A DNA stretch of 64,000 nucleotides, taken from Rathayibacter sp. VKM Ac-2856. Its GTDB lineage: Bacteria > Actinomycetota > Actinomycetes > Actinomycetales > Microbacteriaceae. Position numbers and translations under genes: made by a program. Below the pieces are notes generated by a model, which was not told where the DNA came from, made no database searches, and saw nothing but the letters and a program-made list of their open reading frames with translations. The DNA lies in the NCBI RefSeq assembly GCF_013205055.1, contig NZ_JABMLF010000001.1:1460937-1524936 (forward strand), in the 5' to 3' direction. Shown piece by piece: positions 43,292 to 52,162 of this stretch; the first letter of the stretch is position 1, and the number at the start of each line of letters is the position of its first letter.

Positions 43292-43591
43292 TCAGACCGA
43301 TCCGCCCGCTCCGAGGATCGCGTCGATGCGCGCCCGTGCCGTCTCGCTGCGGTAGGGGTCAATGGCCTGCACGAGCGAGTCGGCGATGCCCAGCGCGCCG
43401 AGGACGGCGACGACGCTGTCCAGGCGAGCGGAGCCGTCACCCGCCTCGAGTCGGCGGAGCGTCTCCCGGGTGACACCGGCCCTGTCGGCCAGCGAGGACG
43501 CCGTCATCCCGTTGACCGCCCGCCAGCGCCGGATGTTGGCGCCGATCTCGGCGAGCTGGAGGGAGCGGCGGGGAGAGCGTCGCGCGACCAC
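43292..43591 (-). CDS. XRE-family helix-turn-helix regulator
   Basis: 99 residues from GTG 43591, chosen because AGGAGG lies 6 nt upstream. An HTH_3 domain (IGANIRRWRAVNGMTASSLADRAGVTRETLRRLE) occupies residues 13-68. An ATG at 43639 would add 16 residues. It is divergent from the hipB gene; the two HTH genes may cross-regulate. Confidence 0.82.
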   Translation of the reverse strand: MVARRSPRRSLQLAEIGANIRRWRAVNGMTASSLADRAGVTRETLRRLEAGDGSARLDSVVAVLGALGIADSLVQAIDPYRSETARARIDAILGAGGSV

Positions 43592-43720
43592 GCGAATCCT
43601 CCTGACCTTTGGAACATCCAGTTTAGCGCTCTGTGGCATGTATAGCTTCCACCCGGTGTCCCGCCGACCGTGCCTAGGAAGCCCTCTGACCTCTGGGGTC
43701 GTCACCGCCCGGGCACGAGC

Positions 43721-43779
43721 GGTTACACCACGAGTAGTACCTGAAGGGTTACAATTCGATGTGTAGCCGTACGGTTACA
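43721..43779 (+). promoter_or_regulatory. Three GGTTACA repeats at 26-bp steps, candidate HipB operators
   Basis: GGTTACA starts at 43721, 43747 and 43773, an exact 26-bp period. The middle copy pairs with TGTAGCC (43762-43768) across 8 bp, resembling the TATCC-N8-GGATA operators of E. coli hipBA. The third copy lies just upstream of the hipB ribosome site. Confidence 0.65.
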
Positions 43780-43797
43780 CCGCGGAGGGGGCGAACG

Positions 43798-44019
43798 ATG
43801 TTCAGTGGAGTGAACGATCTGAGGCAGCTGGTGGTCTCGATGCGCGAGAGCGCGGGCCTCAGTCAGGCCGAGCTCGCCCAGCGCGCGGGACTCTCCAGGA
43901 AATGGGTGAACGAATTCGAGCGCGGCAACCCCAATGCTCGTATCGGAGCGGTGCTCGACGTGCTCCGAGCGCTCGGCTACGGGCTCGAGGAAAGGGCGCT
44001 CGATGCCCGCCGCACGTGA
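43798..44019 (+). CDS. hipB: HipB-like XRE antitoxin/regulator
   Basis: 73 residues. One HTH_3 domain (MRESAGLSQAELAQRAGLSRKWVNEFERGN) covers most of it. By family it binds the operator repeats upstream and inhibits HipA. GGAGGGGG lies upstream of the ATG. The end overlaps hipA by 17 bp. Confidence 0.88.
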   Translation: MFSGVNDLRQLVVSMRESAGLSQAELAQRAGLSRKWVNEFERGNPNARIGAVLDVLRALGYGLEERALDARRT

Positions 44020-45316
44020 GCTCGTCGCGTACCTCGACGGCAGAAGAGCCGGAAGGTTCCTTCAGGAGAACACGGGCGACACCGTCTTCGTCTATGACGA
44101 CGAGTACAGGCGAGACCCGCTGAGCACGCCCCTCTCGTTGTCGATGAGCACAGCGGTGGAGCGCCACAGCAAGCGGAAGGTCCTGCCCTGGCTCAACGGG
44201 CTCCTCCCCGACAACGACGCAGCGCGAAGCGCCGTGGCTCAGCGCTTCGACGTCAATCCCAGGAATCCCTTCGCCATCCTCGAGCACACGGGGGCGGACA
44301 CCCCTGGGGCCGTTCAGCTCCTTCCTCCTGGCGCAGAGTCCACTGACGCGGACGGCGACCGGACCGCGGTCGAGGCACTGGCGGACGAGGACGTCGCCGA
44401 GCAGCTCCGCCTCGTCATCGACGAGTACCGCGACGGGACTGCGGACGCGCGCCTCGATCAGCGCTTCTCGCTTCCCGGAGCGCAACCCAAGATCGCGCTC
44501 GTCCACGATCGAGGCGGATGGGCACGTGCCCTGGGTGCGACGCCGACGACCCACATCCTCAAGCCCGTCGCGCCGGACGGGTTCAGGCGCGTCGATGTCG
44601 TCGAATACGTGACACTGACCGCGGCGAACACGCTCGGTCTCGCGACCGCCGAGTTCTGGATTCAGCAGATCGGGTCGCACCGGGTCTTCGTCTCGAAACG
44701 CTACGACCGAGAACCGGGATCAGACGGAATCATCCGGCGGCTGCATCAGGAAGACCTGGGTCAGGCGCTGTCGACTGATCCGGCCAAGAAGTACCAGCGA
44801 CGGGACGGAGGACCGGGGATCGGCGCCGTCGCCACCCTCATCCGCGCTCTTGCACTCAGCGAGAGCCAGAGAGTGCGGATCGGATGGGAGTTCTTCCGCG
44901 GAGTCGCCTTCAACAGCGTCGCGTACTGCACCGACGCGCACATCAAGAACTACTCGATGATGCTCGACGGCGCCGACTCCCGGCTCGCGCCCCTCTACGA
45001 CCTGAACACCATCGCCCCCTACCTCGACGATCAGTCGCGATTCGGCGCCCGGGGTGAAGCGCCACTGGCAGCGATGTCGATCGACGGCGAATACCGCTTC
45101 GACGCGATGTCCGAAGCAGGCTTCGCGAAGGAAGCGAAGAAGCTCGGGGTCGACGGCGGTCGAGCCGTCGACGAGATCCGCCGGCTCCGCCGCGACCTGG
45201 TGGGAGCCTTCGAGAACGCCCGAGACTCCCTGGTGGCTCTCGATGACGACACGACCGGCTTCGCCCGGGAGGTCGTGGACGGGGTCGCCCGCATCCCTTC
45301 CCTGACGCGCTCCTGA
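44003..45316 (+). CDS. hipA: HipA-family Ser/Thr kinase toxin
   Basis: 437 residues, of the usual HipA length. The motifs are FSLPGAQPK (the serine at 156 corresponds to the autophosphorylated Ser of E. coli HipA), HILKPV with the ATP-lysine, CTDAHIKN (catalytic Asp311; the usual Asn before TDAH is Cys here) and LYDL with metal-binding Asp333. E. coli HipA phosphorylates Glu-tRNA synthetase and causes persistence; the target here is not known. GC content and codon bias are lower than in the flanking genes, suggesting transfer. Confidence 0.9.
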   Translation: MPAARELVAYLDGRRAGRFLQENTGDTVFVYDDEYRRDPLSTPLSLSMSTAVERHSKRKVLPWLNGLLPDNDAARSAVAQRFDVNPRNPFAILEHTGADTPGAVQLLPPGAESTDADGDRTAVEALADEDVAEQLRLVIDEYRDGTADARLDQRFSLPGAQPKIALVHDRGGWARALGATPTTHILKPVAPDGFRRVDVVEYVTLTAANTLGLATAEFWIQQIGSHRVFVSKRYDREPGSDGIIRRLHQEDLGQALSTDPAKKYQRRDGGPGIGAVATLIRALALSESQRVRIGWEFFRGVAFNSVAYCTDAHIKNYSMMLDGADSRLAPLYDLNTIAPYLDDQSRFGARGEAPLAAMSIDGEYRFDAMSEAGFAKEAKKLGVDGGRAVDEIRRLRRDLVGAFENARDSLVALDDDTTGFAREVVDGVARIPSLTRS

Positions 45317-45371
45317 GCGGTCGAGCAGGCGCGGGAATAACGTCGGCTCCACGTGGTTGAATGAGGATGTA

Positions 45372-45385
45372 CATGCAAATGCATG
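45372..45385. promoter_or_regulatory. Palindrome CATGCA-AA-TGCATG before the flavin pair
   Basis: A 14-bp palindrome 46 bp before the start of the luciferase-like gene, in an unusually AT-rich stretch; a probable operator of an unlinked regulator. Confidence 0.55.
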
Positions 45386-45430
45386 GATTAGGTCTCGCCA
45401 GGACGGGGCCACGGAGAGAAGGAGCGCCTG

Positions 45431-46525
45431 ATGCAGTTCGGCATCTTCACGGTCAGCGACATCACCACAGACCCCACGACCGGCCGCACGCCGACCGAGT
45501 CCGAGAAGATCGCGGCCACCGTCGCGATCGCCGAGAAGGCGGAGGAGATCGGCCTCGACGTCTTCGCGCTGGGCGAGCACCACAACCCGCCCTTCTGGTC
45601 GTCCTCGCCCACGACGACCCTCGCCTACATCGCCGCGAAGACCGAGCGCCTCCAGCTCAGCACCGCGATGGCCCTGATCACCACGAACGACCCGGTGAAG
45701 CTCGCCGAGGACTACGCGATGCTCCAGCACCTCGCCGGCGGCCGCGTCGACCTGATGCTCGGGCGCGGCAACACCGGCCCGGTCTACCCCTGGTTCGGCA
45801 AGGACATCCGTCGCGGCATCGAGCTGACGATCGAGAACTACGACCTGCTGCACCGCCTCTGGACCGAGGACTTCGTGGACTGGGAGGGCCAGTTCCGCAC
45901 GCCCCTCCAGGGCTTCCAGTCGACCCCGCGCCCGCTCGACGGCGTCGCGCCGTTCGTCTGGCACGGCTCGATCCGCTCCCCGCAGATCGCCGAGCAGGCC
46001 GCGTACTACGGCGACGGCTTCTTCGCCAACCACATCTTCTGGCCCGCCTCGCACACCGCGAAGATGGTGCAGCTCTACCGCCAGCGCTTCGAGCACTACG
46101 GCCACGGCAGCGCCGACCAGGCGATCGTCGGACTCGGCGGCCAGATCTTCCTCGCGAAGAACTCGCAGGACGCGGTCTCGCAGTTCCGCCCCTACTTCGA
46201 CAACGCCCCGGTGTACGGCCACGGCCCCTCGCTCGAGGACTTCAGCGAGCAGACCCCGCTCACCGTCGGCTCGCCGCAGGAGATCATCGACCGCACCCTG
46301 GGCTTCCGCGAGTACGTCGGCGACTACCAGCGCCAGCTGTTCCTGATGGACCACGCGGGCCTGCCGCTGAAGACCGTCCTCGAGCAGATGGACATGCTCG
46401 GCGAGATCCTCCCCACCCTGCGCGCCGGCTTCGCCGAGGGCCGCCCGGCGCACGTGCCGGACGCCCCCACCCACTCCTCGCTCGTCGCCGCCCGCGCCGA
46501 GCAGCCCGTCCCCGTCAGCGCCTAG
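45431..46525 (+). CDS. FMN-dependent luciferase-like monooxygenase (CE1758 type)
   Basis: 364 residues, TIM-barrel of the bacterial luciferase family. MQFGIFTVSDIT at the start and GRVDLMLGRGNTGPVYPWFG match the CE1758 subgroup. It would use reduced FMN from the reductase encoded 12 bp downstream to oxidise an unknown substrate. An AAGGAG site lies before the ATG. Confidence 0.87.
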   Translation: MQFGIFTVSDITTDPTTGRTPTESEKIAATVAIAEKAEEIGLDVFALGEHHNPPFWSSSPTTTLAYIAAKTERLQLSTAMALITTNDPVKLAEDYAMLQHLAGGRVDLMLGRGNTGPVYPWFGKDIRRGIELTIENYDLLHRLWTEDFVDWEGQFRTPLQGFQSTPRPLDGVAPFVWHGSIRSPQIAEQAAYYGDGFFANHIFWPASHTAKMVQLYRQRFEHYGHGSADQAIVGLGGQIFLAKNSQDAVSQFRPYFDNAPVYGHGPSLEDFSEQTPLTVGSPQEIIDRTLGFREYVGDYQRQLFLMDHAGLPLKTVLEQMDMLGEILPTLRAGFAEGRPAHVPDAPTHSSLVAARAEQPVPVSA

Positions 46526-46537
46526 GAGGCGACACCC

Positions 46538-47155
46538 ATGGACACCCGCAGGATCACCGTCCTCTCGGCCGGCCTCAGCACGCCGTCCTCCACCCGCCTG
46601 CTCGCCGACCGCCTGGCCGACGCCGCGGAGGCCTCGCTCGCCGAGCAGGGCTTCGCCGTCGAGCGCAGCGTCGTCGAGCTGCGCGACCTCGCGCACGACG
46701 TGACGAACGACCTCCTCACCGCCTTCGCGAGCCCCGCGCTTCAGACCGCGCTCGACGCGGTGGCCGGTGCCGACGGCCTGATCGCCGTCACGCCGATCTT
46801 CACCACCAGCTACAGCGGCCTCTTCAAGTCGTTCGTCGACGTGCTCGACACGGAGGCGCTGCGCGGGCTGCCCGTGCTGCTCGCGGCGACCGGCGGCTCG
46901 CCCCGCCACTCCCTCGCGGTCGACTACGCGATGCGCCCGCTCTTCACCTACCTGCACGCGGCTCCGCTCTCGACGACGGTGTTCGCCGCGACGGAGGACT
47001 GGGGCGGAGCGACCGAGGACGGGCGGGCGCTGCCCTCCCGGATCGAGCGCGCGGGCCGCGAGCTCGCGACCGAGGCGGCGCGCACCTCCCGCGCACCCGC
47101 GGACCCGTGGGCGCTGGACGGCTCGTTCGAGGGGATGCTCGGCCGCCGGCCGTGA
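46538..47155 (+). CDS. NAD(P)H-dependent FMN reductase (CE1759 type)
   Basis: 205 residues, flavodoxin-like fold. The phosphate loop is SAGLSTPSSTR, with TPIFTTSYSGLFKSF and ATGGSPRHS flavin-binding loops. The gene follows the monooxygenase gene by 12 bp with an AGGAGG site, so the two proteins work as a reductase/oxygenase pair. Confidence 0.87.
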   Translation: MDTRRITVLSAGLSTPSSTRLLADRLADAAEASLAEQGFAVERSVVELRDLAHDVTNDLLTAFASPALQTALDAVAGADGLIAVTPIFTTSYSGLFKSFVDVLDTEALRGLPVLLAATGGSPRHSLAVDYAMRPLFTYLHAAPLSTTVFAATEDWGGATEDGRALPSRIERAGRELATEAARTSRAPADPWALDGSFEGMLGRRP

Positions 47156-47265
47156 GCATCGCCCTCTCACAGGAACGCGGATCCGTCCAGTAGCGGCGCC
47201 CGCAGGAGCCCGCGGCTAGCCTCCCCTCGGAGGGCCCGTCGGTGGCCCCCGTAGGGGAGGCCGTG

Positions 47266-48606
47266 ATGGCTCTGGACAGGATCTCGCTCGGCAGGAGCGC
47301 CTTCGATCGGGTGACGCTGGATCGGCGCCGCTTCCTCAGCGCCCTGGGCGTCGCCGCCTCGGTCCCCGTGCTCGCGGGCTGCGGCTTCGCCCCGGCCCGC
47401 CCCGCGGCGAGCGCCGACAGCGGCACGCTCACCTTCACCACCTGGGGCACGGACGCCGAGCTCGCCGGCTTCCAGCGCGCGATCGACCGGTTCCAGGAGG
47501 CGAACCCCGGCTCGACCGTGGCGCTGAACTCGGTGCCGTACGAGCAGATGTTCACCAACATCGACGCGCAGCTGCAGGCGGGCAACCCGCCGGACGTCTT
47601 CCGCGTGCCCTATTACACCTTCGGCAGCTACGCGGGTCGCGACCAGCTGCTCGACCTCACGCCGCACCTCGAGGCCGATGTCGCCGAGCGCTTCACCGAC
47701 CCGGCCTGGGCCGCGGTGCAGAGCGGCGGCAGCCCGTTCGGCGTGCCGCACCACACCGACACCTCGCTCATCCTCTACAACACCGAGGCGCTCGCCGCCG
47801 CCGGCGTGACCGAGTTCCCGTCCTCCCCGGAGGAGGCGTGGACCTGGGAGGAGTTCACCGAGGTCGGCCGGAAGCTGCGCGCCTCGCTGCCCGCCGAGCG
47901 CTACCCCTTCGCCTACAACTGGCAGGGCAACGGCGTGACCCGCTGGCTCAGCCTGCTCTTCCAGGCCGACGGCCGCTTCCTCACCGAGGACCTCTCCGCT
48001 CCGGCCATCGACTCGGACGCCGGCCGTGCGGCGATCGACTTCAGCCGCAGCTTCTTCACCGACGGCCTCGTGCCGCCGAGCAGCTCGATCCAGGCGACGA
48101 CCTACGCGAGCGACCTCTGGTACTCGCAGACGACGGCGATGACCTTCGGCGGCGCCTTCCTGATCCCGGACGCGGAGTCGACGCTCGACTTCGAGTGGGG
48201 CGCGACCTACTCACCGCGGAACGTGCGCGGCGGCGGCGACTTCGGCGGCAACGCCCTGGTCGCGACCAAGGCCACCGCGAACCCGGAGCTCGCCGCGGCG
48301 TTCCTCGCCTTCGTCACCGAGGAGGAGTCGATGCGCGACTTCTGCGCCGGAGCCTCGCTCCTGCCCACGCGCCGCGACCTGACCGAGTCCGGCATCGAGT
48401 TCGAGGTGCGCCCCGAGCTCGCCGAGGTGTTCCTCGGCCAGGCGGGGACCGTGCAGGCCGAGGACGCGGCGCAGGTCGCCTCGCCGGACATGGCGGCGAT
48501 CATCGCGGTGCTGAAGGACCAGCTCGAGCAGGCGTTCGTCGGCGGCCAGAGCACCGAGGACACGATCGCTAACCTCACCTCCGGCATCGCCACCGCCGTG
48601 CAGTGA
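47266..48606 (+). CDS. Sugar ABC transporter substrate-binding lipoprotein
   Basis: 446 residues, type I sugar-binding protein (family 1 SBP). The N-terminus has a twin-arginine segment (LDRRRFLSALG) and a lipobox (VLAGC), so it is exported folded via Tat and lipidated. Start ATG 47266 follows AGGGGAGG. Downstream are two membrane components but no ATPase gene, so a shared MsiK-type ATPase elsewhere probably powers it. The sugar is not readable. Confidence 0.9.
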   Translation: MALDRISLGRSAFDRVTLDRRRFLSALGVAASVPVLAGCGFAPARPAASADSGTLTFTTWGTDAELAGFQRAIDRFQEANPGSTVALNSVPYEQMFTNIDAQLQAGNPPDVFRVPYYTFGSYAGRDQLLDLTPHLEADVAERFTDPAWAAVQSGGSPFGVPHHTDTSLILYNTEALAAAGVTEFPSSPEEAWTWEEFTEVGRKLRASLPAERYPFAYNWQGNGVTRWLSLLFQADGRFLTEDLSAPAIDSDAGRAAIDFSRSFFTDGLVPPSSSIQATTYASDLWYSQTTAMTFGGAFLIPDAESTLDFEWGATYSPRNVRGGGDFGGNALVATKATANPELAAAFLAFVTEEESMRDFCAGASLLPTRRDLTESGIEFEVRPELAEVFLGQAGTVQAEDAAQVASPDMAAIIAVLKDQLEQAFVGGQSTEDTIANLTSGIATAVQ

Positions 48607-48619
48607 GCGGCGCGACCCC

Positions 48620-49552
48620 GTGACCCGCACCCTCCCCGCGCCCGAGGAGGTGACGGCGCGGCCGCGCCGCCCCTCCCGGGCCCCCGCCGCGCGCGAGACC
48701 GTCGCCGCCTACGGGTTCCTCGCACCGAACCTGCTGATGCTCGGGCTGTTCGTGTTCGTGCCGCTGGTCGGCGCGTTCCTGATCAGCTTCCAGCGCACCA
48801 ACGGGTTCGGCGACGGCGTCTTCATCGGCCTGGACAACTACGCCCGGCTGCTGTCCGACCCGCTGTTCTGGCGCTCGACGCTGAACACCGCGCTCTTCAC
48901 GCTGATCGTCACGCCGCTCTCGATGGCGCTCGGGCTCGGCGCGGCCGTGCTGCTGAACTCCGTGCTGCCGGCGCGGGCCGTCTTCCGCTCGATCCTGATC
49001 CTGCCGATGGCGGTGTCCGGCGTCGCGACGGCGCTGATGGGCGTGCTGATCTTCGACGAGAACAGCGGCGTGCTCGACGGGCTGCTGCAGACGATCGGCC
49101 TGCCGCGCATCGCCTGGCAGTCGGGCGGCGCCGCGGCCTTCGCCTCGGTCGTGCTCGTGACGCTGTGGTGGCGCACCGGCTTCAACATGCTGATCTACCT
49201 GGCCGGGCTGCAGGGCGTGAACCCCGCGCTCTACGAGGCGGCGCGGCTGGACGGCGCGAACGGCTGGCAGCAGTTCCGGCACGTGACGGTGCCGCTGGTC
49301 GGGCCGTCGACGTTCTTCCTGCTCATCCTCAACGTCATCTACTCCTTCCAGGTCTTCGACATCGTCTTCGTCCTGACCGGCGGCGGGCCGCAGAACTCGA
49401 CCTCGGTGCTGGTGACCTACGCCTACGACACCGGCTTCGTCACCCGCGACCAGGGCTACGCGGCGGCGATCGGCATCGTCCTGCTGATCCTGACGATGAT
49501 CTTCACCGCCGTGCAGTGGCGGACGAACCGCTCGAGGGACCTCGTCGAATGA
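48620..49552 (+). CDS. Sugar ABC transporter permease, MalF type
   Basis: 310 residues, six membrane helices with the EAA loop EAARLDGANGWQQFRHVTVP. First of two membrane components; its stop overlaps the start of the second (ATGA). Confidence 0.92.
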   Translation: MTRTLPAPEEVTARPRRPSRAPAARETVAAYGFLAPNLLMLGLFVFVPLVGAFLISFQRTNGFGDGVFIGLDNYARLLSDPLFWRSTLNTALFTLIVTPLSMALGLGAAVLLNSVLPARAVFRSILILPMAVSGVATALMGVLIFDENSGVLDGLLQTIGLPRIAWQSGGAAAFASVVLVTLWWRTGFNMLIYLAGLQGVNPALYEAARLDGANGWQQFRHVTVPLVGPSTFFLLILNVIYSFQVFDIVFVLTGGGPQNSTSVLVTYAYDTGFVTRDQGYAAAIGIVLLILTMIFTAVQWRTNRSRDLVE

Positions 49553-50373
49553 ACCGCGTCTCCCGCTCCACGACCGCCCTGCGGCTGGTCCTCGCGATCC
49601 TCGTCTCCCTGGTCATCCTCTTCCCGCTCTACTGGATGCTCGTCGTGGCGTTCTCCTCGCGGGCCGAGCTGCTCGGCGGCACGCTGCGGCTCTGGCCGCG
49701 CGAGTTCACCCTCGTCAACTTCGAGCGGGTCTTCGACTCGTTCCCGGTCGCGACCTGGTTCGGCAACTCGCTCGCGATCAGCCTCGTCACGGCGCTGATC
49801 ACCGTGGCGATCAACCTGCTCGGCGGCTACGCCTTCGCGCAGCTGCGCTTCCGCGGCTCGGGCGTGCTCTTCCTGCTGGCGCTGTCCACGCTGACCCTGC
49901 CCGTGCAGGTGATCATGGTGTCGCTGTTCCGGCTGGTCACCGATCTCGGCCTCTACGGCAGCTACTGGGCGGTCATCCTGCCCACGGCGGCGTCGGCGTT
50001 CGGGCTCTTCCTCGCGCGGCAGTTCATCCTCGCGATCCCGCGCGATCTGATCGAGGCGGCCCGGATCGACGGGGCCGGCCACTTCCGCGTGTTCACCCGG
50101 ATCGTGCTCCCGCTCTCGAAGCCGCTGATCGCCGTCCTCTTCTTCATGACCCTGCTCGGCTCGTGGAACGACTTCGCCTGGCCGCTGATCGCGCTCAAGG
50201 AGAACGCGCTCTTCACCCTGCCGATGGGGCTGCTCTACCTGCAGGGCCAGTTCGGCAGCGACTACGGCGGGACGATGGCCTTCGCGCTGGTCAACGTGGT
50301 GCCGATGGTCGTGCTGTTCCTGATCTTCCAGCGCTACTTCGTGCAGGGCTTCTCCCGCAGCGGACTGCGCTGA
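49549..50373 (+). CDS. Sugar ABC transporter permease, MalG type
   Basis: 274 residues, six helices, EAA loop EAARIDGAGHFRVFTRIVLP. Coupled to the MalF-type gene. The operon has no ATP-binding gene of its own. Confidence 0.92.
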   Translation: MNRVSRSTTALRLVLAILVSLVILFPLYWMLVVAFSSRAELLGGTLRLWPREFTLVNFERVFDSFPVATWFGNSLAISLVTALITVAINLLGGYAFAQLRFRGSGVLFLLALSTLTLPVQVIMVSLFRLVTDLGLYGSYWAVILPTAASAFGLFLARQFILAIPRDLIEAARIDGAGHFRVFTRIVLPLSKPLIAVLFFMTLLGSWNDFAWPLIALKENALFTLPMGLLYLQGQFGSDYGGTMAFALVNVVPMVVLFLIFQRYFVQGFSRSGLR

Positions 50374-50530
50374 CGATGCCGTCCGGGGCGGCGGATCGAC
50401 TGCTTCTATCACGTCGGTCTGTCAATCCCGGACAGTCCGGCCCCTTGCGCGGCGGCGCCGCGGTACCGTCTACCCAGGAGCTCGCCCTGAGCGCCGTGGA
50501 GCGGTTCGCTCGAGCAGAAGGCGGGTCGTC

Positions 50531-51520
50531 GTGAGCACCATCGCCGCCAACGCCGCGCAGCAGCGGGTCGCCGGTCGCTACTACCTGATCGAGCGCATCG
50601 GCTCGGGCGGGATGGGGTCGGTCTACCGCGCGCGCGACGAGACCGTGCAGCGCGAGGTGGCCGTGAAGGTCTTCCGCGCGGAGGCCTCGAACCCCGAGGA
50701 CGTCGCCCGCCAGGAGCGCGAGGTGCGGATGCTCAGCTCGTTCGCGCACCCGGGGATCGTCAACCTCTTCGACGCCGGCCTGCACAACTTCGGCGGCGAG
50801 GTGCGCCGCTACGTCGTGATGGAGCTCGTCGCCGACCCGACCCTCGAGGCGCGGCTGGAGCCGGGCCCGATGGCGCCGGACGAGGTCGCCGCGATCGGCA
50901 CGCAGCTGGCCGAGGCGCTCGCGTACCTGCACGAGCGGGGCGTCGTGCACCGCGACGTGAAGCCGGCGAACATCCTGGTCAGCGAGGTCGCCTCCAGCGG
51001 CTACGCCCGCACCGCCAAGCTCACCGACTTCGGCGTCGCCCACTTCATGGACGGCTCCCGCCTCACCAGCGACGGCATCGTCATCGGCACCGCGAGCTTC
51101 GTCAGCCCCGAGCAGGTCGCCGGCGAGCCCATCAGCGGTGCGAGCGACGTCTTCTCCCTCGGCCTCGTCCTGCTGGAGGCGATCACCGGGCACCGCGAGT
51201 ACTCGGGCACCGTCCTCGAGGCGGCCATCGCGCGGCTCAACCGCTCACCCGTCGTCCCGGCGACGCTGCCCGCGCCCTGGCGTGCGCTGCTGACCTCGAT
51301 GACCGACCGCGACCCGGCGAAGCGGCCGACCGCCGACGAGGTCGCGCACCGGCTGCGCGCGGGCATGACCGCGTCGTCCGTCGCGGCGCCCGCCGAGGCC
51401 ACCGCTCCCGACGGCCGCCGCGCGCGCCTGCGCCGCGCCGTCATCATCGGCTCGAGCGTCGTCGGCGTCGGCGCCGTCGCCGCCCTCTCCTGGATGCTCG
51501 GACTCCTCGCCGGCCGCTGA
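50531..51520 (+). CDS. Membrane-anchored eukaryotic-type Ser/Thr protein kinase
   Basis: 329 residues. The kinase domain (about 16-270) has the glycine loop GSGGMG (24-29), Lys46, HRDVKPAN (catalytic Asp142) and DFG (166-168); APE reads SPEQ. One membrane helix (about 302-325) lies close to the C-terminus, with almost nothing outside, so it lacks PASTA repeats. The FHA-domain protein encoded 5 kb away is a possible phosphothreonine reader, by inference. Confidence 0.9.
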   Translation: MSTIAANAAQQRVAGRYYLIERIGSGGMGSVYRARDETVQREVAVKVFRAEASNPEDVARQEREVRMLSSFAHPGIVNLFDAGLHNFGGEVRRYVVMELVADPTLEARLEPGPMAPDEVAAIGTQLAEALAYLHERGVVHRDVKPANILVSEVASSGYARTAKLTDFGVAHFMDGSRLTSDGIVIGTASFVSPEQVAGEPISGASDVFSLGLVLLEAITGHREYSGTVLEAAIARLNRSPVVPATLPAPWRALLTSMTDRDPAKRPTADEVAHRLRAGMTASSVAAPAEATAPDGRRARLRRAVIIGSSVVGVGAVAALSWMLGLLAGR

Positions 51521-51592
51521 CGCCCGGCGGCCTCGCCTCGTCGACGGCGGATCTCATCCGCTGGTCGACCAGCCACGCAGCGGCACCCGCAG

Positions 51593-51626
51593 CTGGTCGA
51601 GTAGCCGCGCAGCGGCGTATCGAGAC
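51593..51626 (+). repeat. Dispersed hairpin repeat, plus orientation
   Basis: A full copy; a degenerate half (CTGGTCGACCAGCCACGCAG) lies 30 bp before it. The 303-bp gap 51521-51823 holds these and the promoter of the next operon, no gene. Confidence 0.85.
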
Positions 51627-51823
51627 TGACCCATTCCGGCCCGCGCGCCGGCGGCCCTCACCCGACACCCGACGACCAGCGGGTGAAGGCGAATCGAGCG
51701 CCAATGAACGAGCAGCGAACGACACCCTCTTGTGAGTCGACGAAGTCTCACTTACCGTCTCTTCTCGTCGGCCGCAACGGCTCGGCCACCACACGGTGAT
51801 GATCCGATCAATGGAGAGGGAGC

Positions 51824-52162
51824 ATGAAGAGAAGATATGGGGCACATGTCGCGTCTTTCCTGGCCGCCGCAGCGCTCGCGTTCGGAGGCGCGACGACCGC
51901 GTCGGCATTTCCGATCTATGAGAATGCGGACTACGGCGGATACGTCTACGGCGCAGCGTGGGCGGAGAAGGACGGCCTCGGCACGATGAACAGGGAGGCG
52001 TCGTCGCTCAAGGCTCCTCCGGGTGGCAAGACCTTCTACGAGGACCGTGGGTACACCGGTGGTTCGGTCCGTCTGAGTGGAGACGTATCGGCTCTGACGC
52101 ATGTCACGACCGGACTGTCGTGGCCGTTGAACTGGAACGACCGGATCGAGAGCTACCGCTAG
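51824..52162 (+). CDS. Secreted beta/gamma-crystallin-like protein, peptidase-inhibitor I36 type
   Basis: 112 residues. The signal peptide ends near residue 28 (TTASA). Mature ~84 residues show the Greek-key motif twice: IYENADYGGYVY and FYEDRGYTGGSVRL, with a final WNDRIESY. Streptomyces members inhibit metalloproteases or act as antifungal toxins. The gene starts a tight operon with a lipoprotein, a PG-binding adaptor and a MacB-like transporter, which may export or protect against it. Confidence 0.82.
   Translation: MKRRYGAHVASFLAAAALAFGGATTASAFPIYENADYGGYVYGAAWAEKDGLGTMNREASSLKAPPGGKTFYEDRGYTGGSVRLSGDVSALTHVTTGLSWPLNWNDRIESYR

Noticed and set aside
43898..44123. A second small reading frame overlapping hipB and hipA
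   Set aside because: Frame-shifted shadow of the hipB/hipA junction; Arg-rich with no start site.
47220..47260. A hairpin CCTCCCCT/AGGGGAGG covering the ribosome site of the sugar-binding protein, resembling a riboswitch
   Set aside because: A TAGCCT promoter box at 47217-47222 would start the mRNA after the left arm, so the hairpin probably never forms in RNA.
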